Source: Dysgonamonadaceae bacterium
Lineage (GTDB): Bacteria > Bacteroidota > Bacteroidia > Bacteroidales > Azobacteroidaceae
Assembly: GCA_031272075.1 (NCBI GenBank)
Contig: JAISUK010000035.1
Location: 1 to 35,229, forward strand
Length of the DNA stretch: 35,229 bases
Direction of reading: 5' to 3'
Under the pieces are notes generated by a model. The model was not told where the DNA came from, ran no database searches, and saw nothing but the letters and a program-made list of their open reading frames with translations. The translations under genes were made by a program, and so were the position numbers. The first letter of the stretch is position 1. Every line of letters begins with the position of its first letter. Below are positions 16,516 through 25,788 of this stretch, piece after piece.

Positions 16516-16531
16516 TCATCCTCAGGATGAT
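16515..16531 (+). other. Short perfect inverted repeat between catabolic genes and SusC
   Basis: ATCATCCTCAGGATGAT overlaps the last base of the amidohydrolase stop and lies 34 bp before the SusC ATG. It is a perfect palindrome apart from the centre base. As RNA it gives a 7-bp stem with a 3-nt loop and no U-tract, so it is not a classic terminator. It could be a processing site that sets different levels of SusC and enzyme mRNA, or an operator. Confidence 0.55.
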
Positions 16532-16564
16532 ACGTGTTATTTAAAAGACTAAAATTTTTATGGT

Positions 16565-19500
16565 ATGAAGAAAAAATTTAAAAACTTCAAAGCAATAGGA
16601 TTATTGCTGTTGTTGCTTTGTTCCCCGATGCTGATGCTCGGTCAGTCCAAAACCGTGCGCGGTACGGTGAAAGATGCTGCGGGCGAAACGGTGATCGGAG
16701 CGAGTGTATTGTTGAAGGGTACCGGCATCGGTACTGTTACCGACTCGAACGGCGACTTCACGTTGTCAATTCCCGCAGGCGAGATCAGTAAAACGCTGGT
16801 AATAAAGTATATGGGTATGGAGACGCTGGAAGTAGCCGTTTCCGACAGTCCCTTGGCGATCACCTTGAACGAAGACTCCCAATTATTGGAAGAAGTGGTG
16901 GTGGTCGGTTATGGCGTGCAAAAGAAGAAACTGGTGACCGGCGCTACCGTCCAGGTGAAAGGCGAAGACATCGCCAAACTGAATACACCCAACATCCTGG
17001 GCGCGCTTCAGAGTCAGGCGCCGGGCGTCGAAATCACACAAACCAGTGGTTTCATAGGTGACGGATACAAGGTGAACATCCGTGGTCTGGGTACCAACGG
17101 AACGAATACGCCACTTTATATTGTGGATGGCGTGGTAAGCGGCATCGACGGATTGAGTCCGAATGATATTGCTTCGATCGACGTATTGAAAGACGCCGCT
17201 TCTGCAGCAATTTACGGAGCGAGAGCCGCCAATGGCGTGATTCTTGTCACCACCAAAAAAGGCCAGGAAGGGAAATTTGAGATTTCGTACGACGGGTATT
17301 ACGGTGTGCAAAACCTGTACAAGATTCCCACCATCCTCAATGCCCAGGAATACATGTACATTCAGGACGAAGCCCAGGTTATCAACGGGCTGCCCGCATT
17401 CAACTGGAATAATTACTTGCCGTCATGGGATTTGGCTGCCATCAAGGATGGGACATGGAAAGGAACCAATTGGTTGAAAGAAATCGTGAACAAAGATGCA
17501 CCCATCCAAAGCCATTCGATCAATTTCACGAGCGGAACCGACCGCACGCGCACTTCCATGGGCGGCACCTATCTGACCCAGGAAGCGACAATGGGAGTTC
17601 CGAATGCCGTGCCGAACCTGCAAAAGATCAATGTGCGTATCAATACCGAACAGGTGATATACAAACGGAACGACTTCGATTTATTCAAAGTGGGCGAGAC
17701 AATGAATTATCGCTATCAACAAATGCACGGCACAGTGCCGCGTGATGATATTTACTGGAATACCGTACACAACATGCTGATAATGAGCCCGCTGATGCAC
17801 GTGCTGAATCCCGATGGCAACTACTATCTGTACGCAGATCAGCAAAACGATGGTTACAGCTGGGATGTCTCCAATAGCGCAAATAAAAACCCGATCGCCT
17901 ACATGGATTATTCCGGAAACCAGAATATCTCCAAGTCGTATGCGCTCAGCGGAAGCGTCTATGCCGAATTGCAGCCGATCAAGAATCTGAAATACCGCCT
18001 TCAATACGGTTATAATTTCGGCGCGTCGTCGTATCGCGCGTATGTGCCAGCTTATCCGAAATTGACGGAAACATTGGGCGGTGACGGCAAAGATCGCGTT
18101 ACCCAGTCGGAAAGCACAGGCCATTCCTGGTCGCTGGAAAATACGTTGAACTATGTGTTTGATTATGGCCTGCACAATTTCGATATCCTGCTCGGCCAGA
18201 GTGTTGAAAAGTCGGGTTACGGCGAGTCGATCAGCGGAACCAATGCCGAATCGTCATTTACCGATTTCGAGCACGCCTATCTTTCTAACGTGCCTGGATT
18301 GAATACCGTCACTTCGTTGACCGGTTCTCCCTATGGCGAAAGCGGCATCGTATCGGTCTTCGGCAGAATTAATTACAACTACAATGAAAAATATCTGGCG
18401 AGCTTCATTATGCGTGCCGACGGTTCTTCGGTGTTCGCTCCCGGCAATCGTTGGGGATATTTCCCCTCGTTCTCTGCCGGCTGGGTGCTCAGCAATGAAG
18501 ATTTCTGGAACAGTGAAGCGATCAATTTCCTGAAACTGCGCGCTTCCTACGGACAGAACGGTAACTGCAGCGTGTCGTCCAACCAGCACCTCGCGCTGAT
18601 CAGTACAAGTGGACTGAGCAATGGCTATCCTTTCGGCAATTCGATGGGAGACGCCGCCGTAGGTTCTTATCCCATGCGCCTGACCAATTCCGATCTGAAA
18701 TGGGAAACGCAGCAGATGATCAATATCGGTTTCGATGCCCGCTTCCTGAAAAATCGATTCAGTGTGGAATTTGATGCCTATCAGCGTAAAACCATGGACT
18801 GGCTCGTTACGCCTGCCATTGCGACTTATTTGGGAGCAAGTCCGGCGTATGCCAATGGGGGTGACGTGAAAAACACCGGATTTGAATTTATCTTCCGTTG
18901 GAGCGACGAAATCGGGAAAGATTTCTATTACGGCGCCAACCTGTCGATGGGGTACAACAAAAACGAAGTCACCAAGATAGCGAGCGAAGACGGCTATTTC
19001 CACGGCAAATCGGGTGTGCTTTGGGGAACCGCTCCCGAAGCCTACCGGATGGAAAAAGGGAAACCGATGGGCTATTTCTACGGCTACAAGACAGCCGGAG
19101 TTTTCCAAAATCAGCAGGAGATCGACAATTATCCCGGTGCGAAATTAGGCGATCCCGCCCCCGGCGACGTGATTTGGGTGGATGCCAACAACGATGGCGA
19201 GATTACGCCGGACGACCGCACCATGATTGGGAATCCGCATCCCGACCTGACAATGGGCTTCTCGTTCAATGTCGGTTACAAAGGCCTTGATTTGTCCGTG
19301 ACAACCTACGGCGCGTTCGGGCAGCAAATCATGAAATGCTACCGCGACTTTGTCGCTTCACCGCAAAACAACTATACGACCGACATCTTCAATCGCTGGC
19401 ATGGCGAAGGCACTTCAAACCGCTATCCGCGACTGGCATCGGCTTCGAGTACCAACTGGGGATACCTGTCGGATCTGTATGTGGAAGACGGCGACTATTT

Positions 19501-19732
19501 GAAAATTAAAAATGTAACCCTTGGTTACGATTTCAAAAGGTTGTTGACCAAACTTCCGGTTCAGCAATTGAAACTGTATGTGACGGCGCAAAACCTGTAT
19601 ACTTTTACCGGATATTCGGGCATGGATCCTGAAATCGGTTACAGTGCAGGCGATTCATGGACAAAAGGTATCGACCTTGGATTCTATCCAAGTGCACGTA
19701 CCTATATGGTAGGACTGAATATTAAATTTTAA
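16565..19732 (+). CDS. SusC/RagA family TonB-dependent outer-membrane transporter
   Basis: 1055 residues. Residues 1-27 form a signal peptide ending MLMLGQ, followed by a carboxypeptidase-regulatory-like domain (VRGTVKDAAGETVIGASVLL to about 110), the SusC-typical EEVVVVGYGVQKKKLVTGA segment, a plug domain (about 125-240, with NIRGLGTNG, PLYIVDGVV and IDVLKDAASAAIYGARAANG) and a long beta-barrel ending in LGFYPSARTYMVGLNIKF with C-terminal Phe. It imports glycan fragments across the outer membrane, driven by TonB. No N-terminal STN domain is present, so it is probably not the signalling type. It pairs with SusD 12 bp downstream. Start ATG is that of MKKKFKNF; an out-of-frame ATG lies 5 bp before it. 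Confidence 0.97.
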   Translation: MKKKFKNFKAIGLLLLLLCSPMLMLGQSKTVRGTVKDAAGETVIGASVLLKGTGIGTVTDSNGDFTLSIPAGEISKTLVIKYMGMETLEVAVSDSPLAITLNEDSQLLEEVVVVGYGVQKKKLVTGATVQVKGEDIAKLNTPNILGALQSQAPGVEITQTSGFIGDGYKVNIRGLGTNGTNTPLYIVDGVVSGIDGLSPNDIASIDVLKDAASAAIYGARAANGVILVTTKKGQEGKFEISYDGYYGVQNLYKIPTILNAQEYMYIQDEAQVINGLPAFNWNNYLPSWDLAAIKDGTWKGTNWLKEIVNKDAPIQSHSINFTSGTDRTRTSMGGTYLTQEATMGVPNAVPNLQKINVRINTEQVIYKRNDFDLFKVGETMNYRYQQMHGTVPRDDIYWNTVHNMLIMSPLMHVLNPDGNYYLYADQQNDGYSWDVSNSANKNPIAYMDYSGNQNISKSYALSGSVYAELQPIKNLKYRLQYGYNFGASSYRAYVPAYPKLTETLGGDGKDRVTQSESTGHSWSLENTLNYVFDYGLHNFDILLGQSVEKSGYGESISGTNAESSFTDFEHAYLSNVPGLNTVTSLTGSPYGESGIVSVFGRINYNYNEKYLASFIMRADGSSVFAPGNRWGYFPSFSAGWVLSNEDFWNSEAINFLKLRASYGQNGNCSVSSNQHLALISTSGLSNGYPFGNSMGDAAVGSYPMRLTNSDLKWETQQMINIGFDARFLKNRFSVEFDAYQRKTMDWLVTPAIATYLGASPAYANGGDVKNTGFEFIFRWSDEIGKDFYYGANLSMGYNKNEVTKIASEDGYFHGKSGVLWGTAPEAYRMEKGKPMGYFYGYKTAGVFQNQQEIDNYPGAKLGDPAPGDVIWVDANNDGEITPDDRTMIGNPHPDLTMGFSFNVGYKGLDLSVTTYGAFGQQIMKCYRDFVASPQNNYTTDIFNRWHGEGTSNRYPRLASASSTNWGYLSDLYVEDGDYLKIKNVTLGYDFKRLLTKLPVQQLKLYVTAQNLYTFTGYSGMDPEIGYSAGDSWTKGIDLGFYPSARTYMVGLNIKF

Positions 19733-19744
19733 TTTCAAAAGCTC

Positions 19745-21568
19745 ATGAAAAAATTAGCAATATTACTGTTAGCATTGGGAACGATGGTCGGTTGTGAAGA
19801 TTTTCTCACTCCCGATGTGCTGACGACAAAGACAAGCGAAAACTATCCGACTACCGACCAGGAAGCCGCCGAACTGCTCGCGGGTGTGTATTCGCGGATG
19901 CTGTTTCAAGATCCTGAAATCTCATCGCAAATCTATATCGCGCAATTGGCCGGCGACGAATGTCTCGGAGGCAACTTGTCCGGATCCAACAACTGTGCAA
20001 CCAATTTCTTGATGTACACCAATCTCAACCTCTATATCGGTTATAATGAAGGTGACAATTGGGTGCCGGGATTGTGGTCGCGCGATTATCAATTGATTTA
20101 CCGCGCCAATGTAGCGCTCGAAGCGTTTGAAAACTACAAAGGATGGGCAAGCGAAGCGGAAAAGAATCGTCATCTCGGCGAAGTCTATTTCCTGAGGGCG
20201 TATGCCTACAATGAACTGGCTCAGGTTTTCGGAGGTGTGCCGTTGCGTCTCGGAACCGATATGGAACAACTTGAACGTGCTTCTGTCGACGATATTTACG
20301 GACAGATCGCTTCCGACTTGAAAAATGCGATCGAACTGATGCCCGCTACCAGCTATATGGGCAATGTGTCGCTGGCAGGACATGTGACGAAATATGCGGC
20401 CGAAGCATTTATGGCGCGTGTATTCCTTTTCTACACAGGACGTTATGCCAAGTCGGAACTGCCCGGCGGAATCACCAAACAACAGGTGATTGCCTGGATC
20501 GACGACTGCGTCGACAATTCGGGGCATCGGCTGGTGAGCGATCAGCGCAACCTGTGGGGATATACCAACAGCGCTACCAACGACAATACGGCCGGTTATC
20601 GCTATAAATATGTAGTAAACAACAACCTGCAATGGGAAGGCCTCAATGCGGACGAAACAGTGTTTGCCCATAAATTCAAACTGAAAGGCAATAGCTGGAC
20701 GTATACCTGGTACAGCAATACCGTATCGCAATTCTTCTCGCCTTCAGCCGACGATTACAGCGTGTCGGAAAGTTATCCTTTCGGAAGCGGCTGGGGAGCA
20801 GGCCCTGTTTCACCGGCATTCGTAGAGGAATGGAAAACCTGGTCGGCGCGACAGACCTATATCGATGGCGCGACAGAAGATCCGCGTCTGAAAGGCTCCA
20901 TCTGGTCGTACAACGCCCTGGATCCCAACAATGCAGGGAAAGTGCTGCTCAGTGATCGGAAGTTGTCGAGCGATGAACCGGACTATACCGTTTCAAAACG
21001 TTATTACGAACAGACCGGTTACTTCCAGAAAAAATACATCAACATCGTTTCGTATTACAACAACAGTTTTACTTCTTTTGGTCTCCAACTGTTTCCCGAC
21101 GACGCGCCAAGCGTGGTTTCGCAATCGTTGAATCAAATTGCCGATCTGATCATCATCCGTTTTGCCGATGTCTTGCTTATGCAGTCGGAATTGAAAGAAG
21201 ATGCCACCGGATTGAATCGCGTACGCGCCCGTTCGCACCTGGCACCGGTAGCTTATTCGCTCGATGCCATCAAGAACGAACGTCGCTATGAACTGGCCTT
21301 CGAGGCTGTTCGCTGGTTCGACTTGCTTCGCTGGTCGGGTCCTTCGCTCGAAGAAGCGGGCAATGCTCTGAACAAACAAACGGGATTCACTTTGGTAAAC
21401 GCCGCTCAGGTGGTGCCAATGGTACAATTCGACTACAAAGCACGCCTGCAAAAGACACAGGGCTATTGGCCAATCCCCCAGACGGAAATCGACTTGTCCA
21501 ACGGCTTGTTGGAACAGAATCCGGGTTGGGGCGCAGAAGCGCTGTTTAAAGATTGGAATAATATGTAA
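19745..21568 (+). CDS. SusD/RagB family surface glycan-binding lipoprotein
   Basis: 607 residues. Lipoprotein signal MKKLAILLLALGTMVGC with acylated Cys17 and acidic residues after it (EDF), as in surface-exported lipoproteins. The N-terminal SusD-like part has AAELLAGVYSRM and LGEVYFLRAYAYNELAQVFGGVP (TPR region), and the C-terminal RagB domain has NQIADLIIIRFADVLLMQSE, INRVRARSHL-like text (LNRVRARSHLAPV) and IKNERRYELAFEAVRWFDLL, the family signature. It forms the lid on SusC and binds the substrate glycan. Upstream gap 12 bp. Typical length 500-600. Confidence 0.97.
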   Translation: MKKLAILLLALGTMVGCEDFLTPDVLTTKTSENYPTTDQEAAELLAGVYSRMLFQDPEISSQIYIAQLAGDECLGGNLSGSNNCATNFLMYTNLNLYIGYNEGDNWVPGLWSRDYQLIYRANVALEAFENYKGWASEAEKNRHLGEVYFLRAYAYNELAQVFGGVPLRLGTDMEQLERASVDDIYGQIASDLKNAIELMPATSYMGNVSLAGHVTKYAAEAFMARVFLFYTGRYAKSELPGGITKQQVIAWIDDCVDNSGHRLVSDQRNLWGYTNSATNDNTAGYRYKYVVNNNLQWEGLNADETVFAHKFKLKGNSWTYTWYSNTVSQFFSPSADDYSVSESYPFGSGWGAGPVSPAFVEEWKTWSARQTYIDGATEDPRLKGSIWSYNALDPNNAGKVLLSDRKLSSDEPDYTVSKRYYEQTGYFQKKYINIVSYYNNSFTSFGLQLFPDDAPSVVSQSLNQIADLIIIRFADVLLMQSELKEDATGLNRVRARSHLAPVAYSLDAIKNERRYELAFEAVRWFDLLRWSGPSLEEAGNALNKQTGFTLVNAAQVVPMVQFDYKARLQKTQGYWPIPQTEIDLSNGLLEQNPGWGAEALFKDWNNM

Positions 21569-21590
21569 TAGACACTAAATAATTAGGAAT

Positions 21591-21693
21591 ATGAAACGAG
21601 CATGATTTTCAAACATCCAAGTTGATGACAATAATGACATGCGAGTTCCATACGACCTTTAAAAAATTAAATAAAAAAAATTATTGACGTATG
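21591..21693 (+). repeat. Dispersed start-codon leader repeat, copy C
   Basis: The longest copy (103 bp): ATGAAACGAGCATGATTTTC ... CATACG (21649-21654) ... CGTATG (21688-21693), with an A-rich insertion enlarging the loop to 33 nt. The last ATG is the start of the lipoprotein gene. It interrupts the SusC-SusD-lipoprotein row and could give the lipoprotein its own translational control. Confidence 0.92.
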
Positions 21694-22575
21694 AAAATCA
21701 AATCATTGATATTTATGCTCATGGTCGCACTTCTGGGCATTGCTTGCAATCCCATAGAAGACCAATCGTTGAGGGAAGAATTTAACAAAGCAGGCGCTTC
21801 GATCAGCCAAACGGAACTCGATGCAGCACTGTCGGTTACTCAACCTATCCCCAATAGCGACGACAGAGTGGAAGGCGACCAGTATGTAGTGATTCACAAC
21901 AGCCGACCGGATATCGGCGGCGTTTGGCATGTCGGTACAAGTACAGGTGACAAAATCATCGCTACCGACCACGATACGATTATTTACGGTTCAAACGGCG
22001 AGTTCGAAATCTATTATGTGGGCGTATCCGAAAATCAAGTGGTAACATCCAGGAAATTCCCGGTAACCGTCACAAATGTCTTCGATATTTACGACAACTA
22101 CCTGTCGGGCGCCAAAGACAAAGCGGACAAGTCGGCAAAAAAGACCTGGACATTCCAGACCGCGAATGATATCGCTTATGAAGGTGCGCATGGCGCGTGG
22201 AAGTACTATGCGGACTTGACTCCCGGAGTCGGTAAGTGGTGGCAGGATAATATCCCGACATCGGTTCGTGAACAAACCATGGTATTTGAATATGATGGAC
22301 ACAAAATGACCACCTATACGAATACCGGAACCAAAATTGAAGAAGGCAGTTGGGCATATACGCACGAATCGCCCGAAGCCATGGTCAATGGTGAATTTAT
22401 CACCACCATTGGCGCTATCGGGAAAGCTTACGACGGATATGCCAAAAACGGCTTCAAATACTGGATATTGAAAATTTCGGAGACGGATCTCGTGATCTAT
22501 CATCCCGCTCGCTATACAGGAGCCGGGGATTGGGATGACGACGGTTACTATTTCTTTTATAAGGTGAAAGAATAA
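21691..22575 (+). CDS. Surface lipoprotein, SusE-position glycan-binding candidate
   Basis: 294 residues. Lipoprotein signal MKIKSLIFMLMVALLGIAC with Cys19, followed by NPIEDQ. The central part (about 40-125) looks like an Ig/PKD-like beta domain: QYVVIHNSRPDIGGVWHVG and GEFEIYYVGVSENQVVTSRKF. The C-terminal part (about 150-294) contains many aromatic residues (WKYYADLTPGVGKWWQDN, WILKISETDLVIYHP, DDDGYYFFYKVKE) of the kind that stack on sugars. Its place right after SusD is where SusE/SusF-like glycan-binding proteins usually lie. The start codon is supplied by the leader repeat. Function inferred from position and aromatic content. Confidence 0.82.
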   Translation: MKIKSLIFMLMVALLGIACNPIEDQSLREEFNKAGASISQTELDAALSVTQPIPNSDDRVEGDQYVVIHNSRPDIGGVWHVGTSTGDKIIATDHDTIIYGSNGEFEIYYVGVSENQVVTSRKFPVTVTNVFDIYDNYLSGAKDKADKSAKKTWTFQTANDIAYEGAHGAWKYYADLTPGVGKWWQDNIPTSVREQTMVFEYDGHKMTTYTNTGTKIEEGSWAYTHESPEAMVNGEFITTIGAIGKAYDGYAKNGFKYWILKISETDLVIYHPARYTGAGDWDDDGYYFFYKVKE

Positions 22576-22591
22576 TGACGGTCGGTTTGCA

Positions 22592-24265
22592 ATGAAGAAA
22601 GTTTGTCGTTATGGCCTGCCTTGTCTGTTGCCGGTAATCATCGGAGTCTGGTATTTTTTTGCCTGCCCCTATACCCAACATTTCAAGGAACAATTGCTGC
22701 TGTTTAGCGGCGATTGGTCGGAATATTTGCAAAAACCTGCCGTCCTGTCCGCCTTTGCAGGCGATTACCTGACGCAGTTTTTTCTGCTGACAGGCGGCGC
22801 TGCGGTGGTCTTTTTGCTAGTCCTGGCTGTCCTCTGGTGGGGCGTGCGGCTTGCTCTGATTCGTTGCAAAATAAAAAACAGCGATATAGTCGCTCTGCTG
22901 CCTGTTGCAGCAGAAGCGGCTTTGTCGTGTTTATTGGAATATCCGCTGTCGATGACGATCGGTGCGGCGCTGTCCGTGTGGCTGTTTGTGGCGGTTGCCC
23001 GAATTTGCCAGACAAACGTCCGACTGATAGTTGCCTGCTTTGCAGTGGTAGTCGCATACGTGGCTTTCGGATCGCATTTTCTTTTGCTTTCCTTGCTGTT
23101 GATCCTGTTTGAGACAAGACATCGAAGAAACGGTTTTTTTGTGATAATGATACTGGTTGTGAGTATTGTAACTCCGATCGTTGCCAGTTATCATTACCTG
23201 CTCACAATGGAGCAAACATGGTTATATCCCTTTAACCCGTATTTCCTACGGCAAATTCCGTTTATCCCTTTTGTGACCGAAACAGCGTTGCTGGCGGCAA
23301 TCATATTCGCTTGCTCGAACCTCAAACGTGGAATACTGTATGCCGTTGCCGTAATTCTTTGCGTATCGGGGATGTATGTTGCCTCTGATTTTCGCAGGGA
23401 ATACCATCTTGCACTACTTTCTGAAGCCTATTTCGGGCATTGGGGCCAAGTAAAACGTTTAACTGCTCATCCGAAACACAATACTTACTTGAGCGCATAT
23501 TACGGCAATCTGGCTGCTGCACGCGAAGGACGTTTGCCCGACGAACTGCTGAAACGCTATCAGCCGGCTCAATTCGGACTGTTTCTGGAAATGAACGAAA
23601 CCATCCCCTATACCCAAATGATGGCCAGCGTCGACGCTTTGCTCGTTTGCGGCGATTTGGCGCAAGCGCAACATTCGGCGATGCTGGGGATGTTGTTTTC
23701 GCCGAATCAGCGCTCATCGCGTATGGCGCGCCGATTGGCCGAAATCACTCGTCACAGCGGCGATTATCAGGCTTCCGATAAGTTTCTGTACCTCTTGTCC
23801 CGCACGCTTTTTCATCGCGATTGGGCAAAAGCGCAAAGTTGCCTCAATGAGCCGATCGTTTATCCGCAAAAAGATACGCTGTTTTCGACGAATGATTGGC
23901 ATACTTCGCTGGTCAATTTGCTCGAAAGTGCACCGGAAAACAAAATTGCAGCAGACTATTTGTTGTGTTATGACCTTTTGCGTAAGGATATTCAGCAGTT
24001 TAAAGTCGATTATGACCGGTATTATCTGCCGAATTTCGGCAGCAATCCTCCGGCCATCTATCGTGAAGCCATGTTGATGAACCTCAAAGAGGAAGATGCG
24101 GCTTATGTCCAAAATCTATCGTTTTATCATATTGATGATCAAACAGTCGGTAGGGGACATCAATTTCTTTCCGCTTTCGAGAACGATGGTCAAAACAGTG
24201 GGAAAATGCGCTTGTCGTTTGGCGATACTTATTGGTTTTATTATTTTTACGCTCAATTGAAATGA
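22592..24265 (+). CDS. Polytopic membrane protein with C-terminal soluble domain (DUF6057-like)
   Basis: 557 residues. About seven to eight membrane segments fill residues 6-265, for example YGLPCLLPVIIGVWYFFAC, FLLTGGAAVVFLLVLAVLWW, LLLSLLLILF and FVIMILVVSIVTPIVA. Residues 270-557 are soluble and helix-rich with TPR-like text (YLSAYYGNLAAAREGRLPD, ARRLAEITRHSGDYQASDKF). This resembles the Bacteroidales DUF6057 group, recognised from memory and with no known activity. Its stop overlaps the start of the next gene (ATGA), indicating translational coupling to the haem-motif propeller protein. A role in an envelope step of the glycan system is inferred only from position. Confidence 0.82.
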   Translation: MKKVCRYGLPCLLPVIIGVWYFFACPYTQHFKEQLLLFSGDWSEYLQKPAVLSAFAGDYLTQFFLLTGGAAVVFLLVLAVLWWGVRLALIRCKIKNSDIVALLPVAAEAALSCLLEYPLSMTIGAALSVWLFVAVARICQTNVRLIVACFAVVVAYVAFGSHFLLLSLLLILFETRHRRNGFFVIMILVVSIVTPIVASYHYLLTMEQTWLYPFNPYFLRQIPFIPFVTETALLAAIIFACSNLKRGILYAVAVILCVSGMYVASDFRREYHLALLSEAYFGHWGQVKRLTAHPKHNTYLSAYYGNLAAAREGRLPDELLKRYQPAQFGLFLEMNETIPYTQMMASVDALLVCGDLAQAQHSAMLGMLFSPNQRSSRMARRLAEITRHSGDYQASDKFLYLLSRTLFHRDWAKAQSCLNEPIVYPQKDTLFSTNDWHTSLVNLLESAPENKIAADYLLCYDLLRKDIQQFKVDYDRYYLPNFGSNPPAIYREAMLMNLKEEDAAYVQNLSFYHIDDQTVGRGHQFLSAFENDGQNSGKMRLSFGDTYWFYYFYAQLK

Positions 24266-25788
24266 TACCTGCAAACATACGTAGCGCTTTTGGTTTGGAA
24301 TTGTGGTTTCGACGCCATCCCTTGACGGGAATGATGCGATCGCTGGGGCGGCTTTTGTTGTCTGTGTGCTGCTTTTCCTGTACCAATCTCTCCCAATCTT
24401 ATGAACAGCTCTCCGAGTTGCCTCCGGTTTTTCCGGATTATGCCGATATCACCATCCCCTGCAACATCGCGCCGCTGAATTTTATGCTTCAAATGGATGA
24501 CGTCCGTTCGTTTACGGTGAAGATAAAAGGCGTACAGGAGTATGTTTTCCAGGCTTCTTCCAACACGATCCGTTTCCCTGAAAAGCAATGGAAACAGCTG
24601 CTCGAAAAGGAAAAAGGCAATACCCTGGAAGTGTATGTCAAGGCCGATGGAAAGGGAAAATCGTTCGGTTATCTACCGTTTTTATGGACTGTCGCCAAGG
24701 ATTCGATCGATCGGTATTTGAGCTACCGATTGATAGAACCTGCTTATGAAGTCTGGAACAAAATCAGGATCGAAGAGCGCGATCTCCAATCGTTCTCGAC
24801 ACGCGTGTTGGGCGACAATAATATCACCGACCGCGCTTGTATGAATTGTCATACGGTCAATCATGCAGCTTTGCCCGCTTCGTTTATGCACCTGCGAGGG
24901 AAAAACGGCGGGACAATCTATGCTTTCGACGGTCGATTGCGGAAAATCAATACGAAAACGCCTGAAACAGAAGGCGCTGCCGTCTATGGCGAAATCGCTT
25001 CCGACGGAAGATTCGGCATTTTTACAACTGCCGAGATTGTGCCGATTCTGCATGCACTTCCCGACAAACATCTGGAAGTATATGACAGTCGCAGCAATCT
25101 GATTCTGCTGGATTTTGAAAACAACACCGTCTCCGATCGGCCGTGTATCACCGGCGAAGATTTCCAGGAAACATTCCCCTGCTTCTCTGCCGACAACCGG
25201 ACGATCTATTTCTGTCGTGCGCCGCATTTGCCGCAACCGGACAGTACGTTGCAGGTGCATTATGATTTGTATTCCATCGCTTTCGATCCTTCGACCGGCG
25301 AATTGGGCGATAGTGTCCGACTGGTGTTCGATGCCGCAGCAGTAGGCAAATCGGTCAGTTTCCCGAAATGCTCTCCGGACGGACGATTCTTGCTTTTTGC
25401 CGTGTCCGACTACGGCACTTTCCCGATCTGGCATGTCGAAACCGATTTGTGGCTGCTGAATCTGGAAACGGGGATGATTGACAAAATGGAAAAAACCAAC
25501 GGTGAGAATGCCGATTCTTATCATTCGTGGAGCGGCAATTCCCGCTGGTTCGCCTTTGCCTCGAAACGTGACGACGGATTGTACGGTCGACCCTATTTCG
25601 CTTATGTCAACGACGATGGATCAACGACGAAAGCGTTTGTCTTGCCGCAGAAAATGCCGGAATTTTACCTGACAACCCTGAAGTCGTTTAATATTCCCGA
25701 GTTGTATGATTTGAAAGAAAGTTATAACGCTCACGACCTGAGAAAAATATACAAAAATACTGAAACAGAAAATTTTAAATATAAATAA
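24262..25788 (+). CDS. TolB-like beta-propeller protein with one c-type haem motif
   Basis: 508 residues from the ATG at 24262, chosen because its ATGA overlaps the stop of the previous gene. ATGs at 24331/24334 would give a lipoprotein-like start (MRSLGRLLLSVCCFSC) and are a fair alternative. Around residues 190-200 a CMNCH motif (Cys193, Cys196, His197) is a covalent haem c site, followed by HTVNHAALP. The rest holds PD40/TolB-type propeller blades: SDGRFGIFTTAEI, FPCFSADNRTIYFCRA, FPKCSPDGRFLLFAVS, YHSWSGNSRWFAFASK and FAYVNDDG. Envelope location is expected because haem c is attached outside the cytoplasm. Function unknown; it and the coupled membrane protein may form one redox or sensing unit. 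Confidence 0.83.
   Translation: MIPANIRSAFGLELWFRRHPLTGMMRSLGRLLLSVCCFSCTNLSQSYEQLSELPPVFPDYADITIPCNIAPLNFMLQMDDVRSFTVKIKGVQEYVFQASSNTIRFPEKQWKQLLEKEKGNTLEVYVKADGKGKSFGYLPFLWTVAKDSIDRYLSYRLIEPAYEVWNKIRIEERDLQSFSTRVLGDNNITDRACMNCHTVNHAALPASFMHLRGKNGGTIYAFDGRLRKINTKTPETEGAAVYGEIASDGRFGIFTTAEIVPILHALPDKHLEVYDSRSNLILLDFENNTVSDRPCITGEDFQETFPCFSADNRTIYFCRAPHLPQPDSTLQVHYDLYSIAFDPSTGELGDSVRLVFDAAAVGKSVSFPKCSPDGRFLLFAVSDYGTFPIWHVETDLWLLNLETGMIDKMEKTNGENADSYHSWSGNSRWFAFASKRDDGLYGRPYFAYVNDDGSTTKAFVLPQKMPEFYLTTLKSFNIPELYDLKESYNAHDLRKIYKNTETENFKYK

Noticed and set aside
18254-19108. 284-codon minus-strand frame inside SusC
   Set aside because: Shadow of the SusC barrel region; no signal or domain, and SusC is intact.
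19922-20731. 269-codon minus-strand frame inside SusD
   Set aside because: Shadow of the SusD gene, which is complete with a proper lipobox.
24232-24261. Earlier ATG for the haem-propeller protein
   Set aside because: It would give a 34-bp overlap with the membrane protein, while the ATG at 24262 makes the usual 4-bp ATGA overlap.
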